DNA from: Archaeoglobaceae archaeon
Lineage (GTDB): Archaea; Halobacteriota; Archaeoglobi; Archaeoglobales; Archaeoglobaceae
Assembly (NCBI GenBank): GCA_030153385.1
Contig: JASKJN010000007.1
Coordinates: 1 to 43,034, forward strand
DNA: 43,034 bases
Direction: 5' to 3'
Below the pieces are notes generated by a model that searched no databases, had not been told where the DNA came from, and saw only the letters and a program-made list of their open reading frames with translations. Numbering within the stretch: position 1 is the first letter of the stretch; each line of letters starts with the position of its first letter. Both the position numbers and the translations under genes were made by a program. Shown one piece after another: positions 41,925 to 43,034 of this stretch.

Positions 41925-43034
41925 TTAACGCTTGTTCCTTAAAAGTCCCAAGACGAAGAAGTAGCTTTTCACGATCTCCCGTCTGTGGAGATATAGTGAA
42001 GGTAATGCAACAATTATGTAAAGTATACTGAGTAAATAGCGCATTTCAACGCTCTGATAAACGAATTGAGCCAGGAATAATCCCAAAAGAGCCAATGCCT
42101 CGTAAATGCTAAATTTCAAATTTATTATTACCGCAACACCAAGTAAAGACTGCGCTGCTGTGAGCAGGAACTCTTCTCTTTGCCTGTAATCGAGGGGAAG
42201 AGCGCTTGGTTTTGTTAAAGAGATGCTGTAGATGAGAGCCAAACAGCCAACGAGCAATGTCCACTGATTTACCTTCGAAGATACGAGAGTATTGAAGCTC
42301 GCTGTCGTGCGAAGCTTTCTCACAAAGTAGATCGCAACTATAAACTCTGGAGCCTCGCTTGCAAGCGGTGCAATCCACTGGACCATCAAAAACTCATCAA
42401 TGCCAAAGATTCTCGCCGATTCAACGAGTCCTTCTGCAAAAGCTTCAACGCTTATCAGTATTACAAAGGCTGAGAATAGGAGAAGAAGAACAACTGACGC
42501 CCTTCTCTTCTTTGTCGGAAAACAGCAGAGATACGCAGGAACGCCTACCGCTGTGAATTCCACCCTTTCAGTCTTCATAGCAAGATATATGTAAAGAAGG
42601 AACATTGTGGCGAGGATTGCGGTATCAAAGAGCGATATTTCACCCTTGATCGGGATTAGAAAACAATAGAGAGAGGCTAAAAGAAGTATGAAGAATTCAA
42701 GTCTTATTCCCTCGTCGAGCTCGACTTCTTTTTTCCCAGTCTTCAGCATTGCAACAATCGCCACAAGACTCCAGCCAATTCCCAAGAGAAGCCTATTCGC
42801 TCCCGTCATGTTCGCTGCAGCGTAGTGAATGTATTCTTCGCCAACTTTACCCGCCATCCACGTGAAATACATGTCAACCGAATACTCTGGAAGCACCGCG
42901 ATCAGAGCAACGATTGCAAGGCTCAGTGATCTTGGCAGATCTTTTTCAGCAGTTTCAGCACCCCATGAAAGAAGGAAAGCTGCAGAGATGACTGCAATTC
43001 CAGAAAGAAGTGCTTCAATTGGTGCGTAGTAGTG
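41925..43034 (-). CDS. Cation/calcium exchanger family membrane protein, 5' end cut by the window
   Basis: The minus-strand frame is open to the right edge, so the true start is outside; 369 codons are visible. Two inverted alpha repeats are present: SWGAETAEKDLPRSL with AVLPEYSVDMYF, and IAPLASEAPEFIVAIYF, the exchanger-type G-x-E and P-E motifs. About ten membrane helices are predicted. It is likely a Na+/Ca2+ or H+/cation antiporter. A GTG at 42896 is not the real start because coding sequence continues upstream of it. Confidence 0.85.
   Translation of the reverse strand, partial: HYYAPIEALLSGIAVISAAFLLSWGAETAEKDLPRSLSLAIVALIAVLPEYSVDMYFTWMAGKVGEEYIHYAAANMTGANRLLLGIGWSLVAIVAMLKTGKKEVELDEGIRLEFFILLLASLYCFLIPIKGEISLFDTAILATMFLLYIYLAMKTERVEFTAVGVPAYLCCFPTKKRRASVVLLLLFSAFVILISVEAFAEGLVESARIFGIDEFLMVQWIAPLASEAPEFIVAIYFVRKLRTTASFNTLVSSKVNQWTLLVGCLALIYSISLTKPSALPLDYRQREEFLLTAAQSLLGVAVIINLKFSIYEALALLGLFLAQFVYQSVEMRYLLSILYIIVALPSLYLHRREIVKSYFFVLGLLRNKR

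Noticed and set aside
1-43034. CRISPR arrays, insertion sequences, integrase or phage genes
   Set aside because: I saw no regularly spaced repeats, transposase or integrase motifs, or terminal inverted repeats; the gene content is ordinary chromosomal.

Overview
This window looks like chromosome of a euryarchaeon of the order Archaeoglobales (Archaeoglobus, Ferroglobus or Geoglobus; the genus cannot be fixed by reading). The evidence is a formylmethanofuran dehydrogenase operon in the order fwdD-B-A-C, a HdrD-like iron-sulfur protein, an Archaeoglobus-type ferritin next to the start of a ferric reductase, archaeal primase PriS, TrpB2, a ubiquitin-like protein ending in Gly-Gly, archaeal SepF and ZPR1, an intron-containing tRNA-Ser, and AT-rich TATA boxes about 25 bases before many start codons (leaderless transcripts). 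Coding density is very high: neighbours often overlap by ATGA and seven convergent pairs overlap at their 3' ends. No stretch over 300 bases lacks a gene. I see no insertion sequence, CRISPR array, rRNA or prophage.

Layout. 1-5.2 kb (minus): ferric reductase fragment and ferritin; winged-helix regulator, seven-helix membrane protein and CheY-like receiver; then argG, a CinA-like protein and pyrC. 5.3-10.9 kb: tatA; a PAS-PAS-histidine kinase gene broken by two in-frame stops; tRNA-Ser(GGA) with a short intron; a radical SAM protein coupled to an SF1 helicase; an FAH-family enzyme; tRNA-Ile(GAT). 10.9-18.7 kb: an encapsulin-type ferritin domain without a shell protein plus an ASCH protein; a second radical SAM protein; a metallo-beta-lactamase-fold hydrolase; tatC; DUF211; a PHP protein; a prenyl diphosphate synthase; an EamA transporter; trpB2.

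18.8-24.1 kb (minus) is the most striking block: three genes in a chain of ATGA overlaps encode a secreted PQQ-type beta-propeller with a DUF4430 (transcobalamin-like) domain, a membrane-anchored protein with DUF4430, PKD and alpha/alpha-barrel repeats like those of intrinsic factor and transcobalamin, and a BtuF-like substrate-binding protein. I read this as a candidate surface system for capturing corrinoids.

24.2-34.4 kb: nadE with a membrane-bound winged-helix regulator, a second regulator, DUF5371, a long FKBP, a HdrD-like protein, a divergent pair of a CDP-alcohol transferase and a nucleotidyltransferase, and the fwd operon for the first C1 step of the methanofuran pathway. 34.5-43 kb: a MinD-like ATPase with two small proteins and a ubiquitin-like protein; UPF0058, RimI, UPF0146, PriS and HisC; an actin-like ATPase coupled to a ribbon-helix-helix-like protein, which recalls plasmid ParM/ParR; a second TatA-like protein; ZPR1 and SepF; and a cation/calcium exchanger cut by the window edge.
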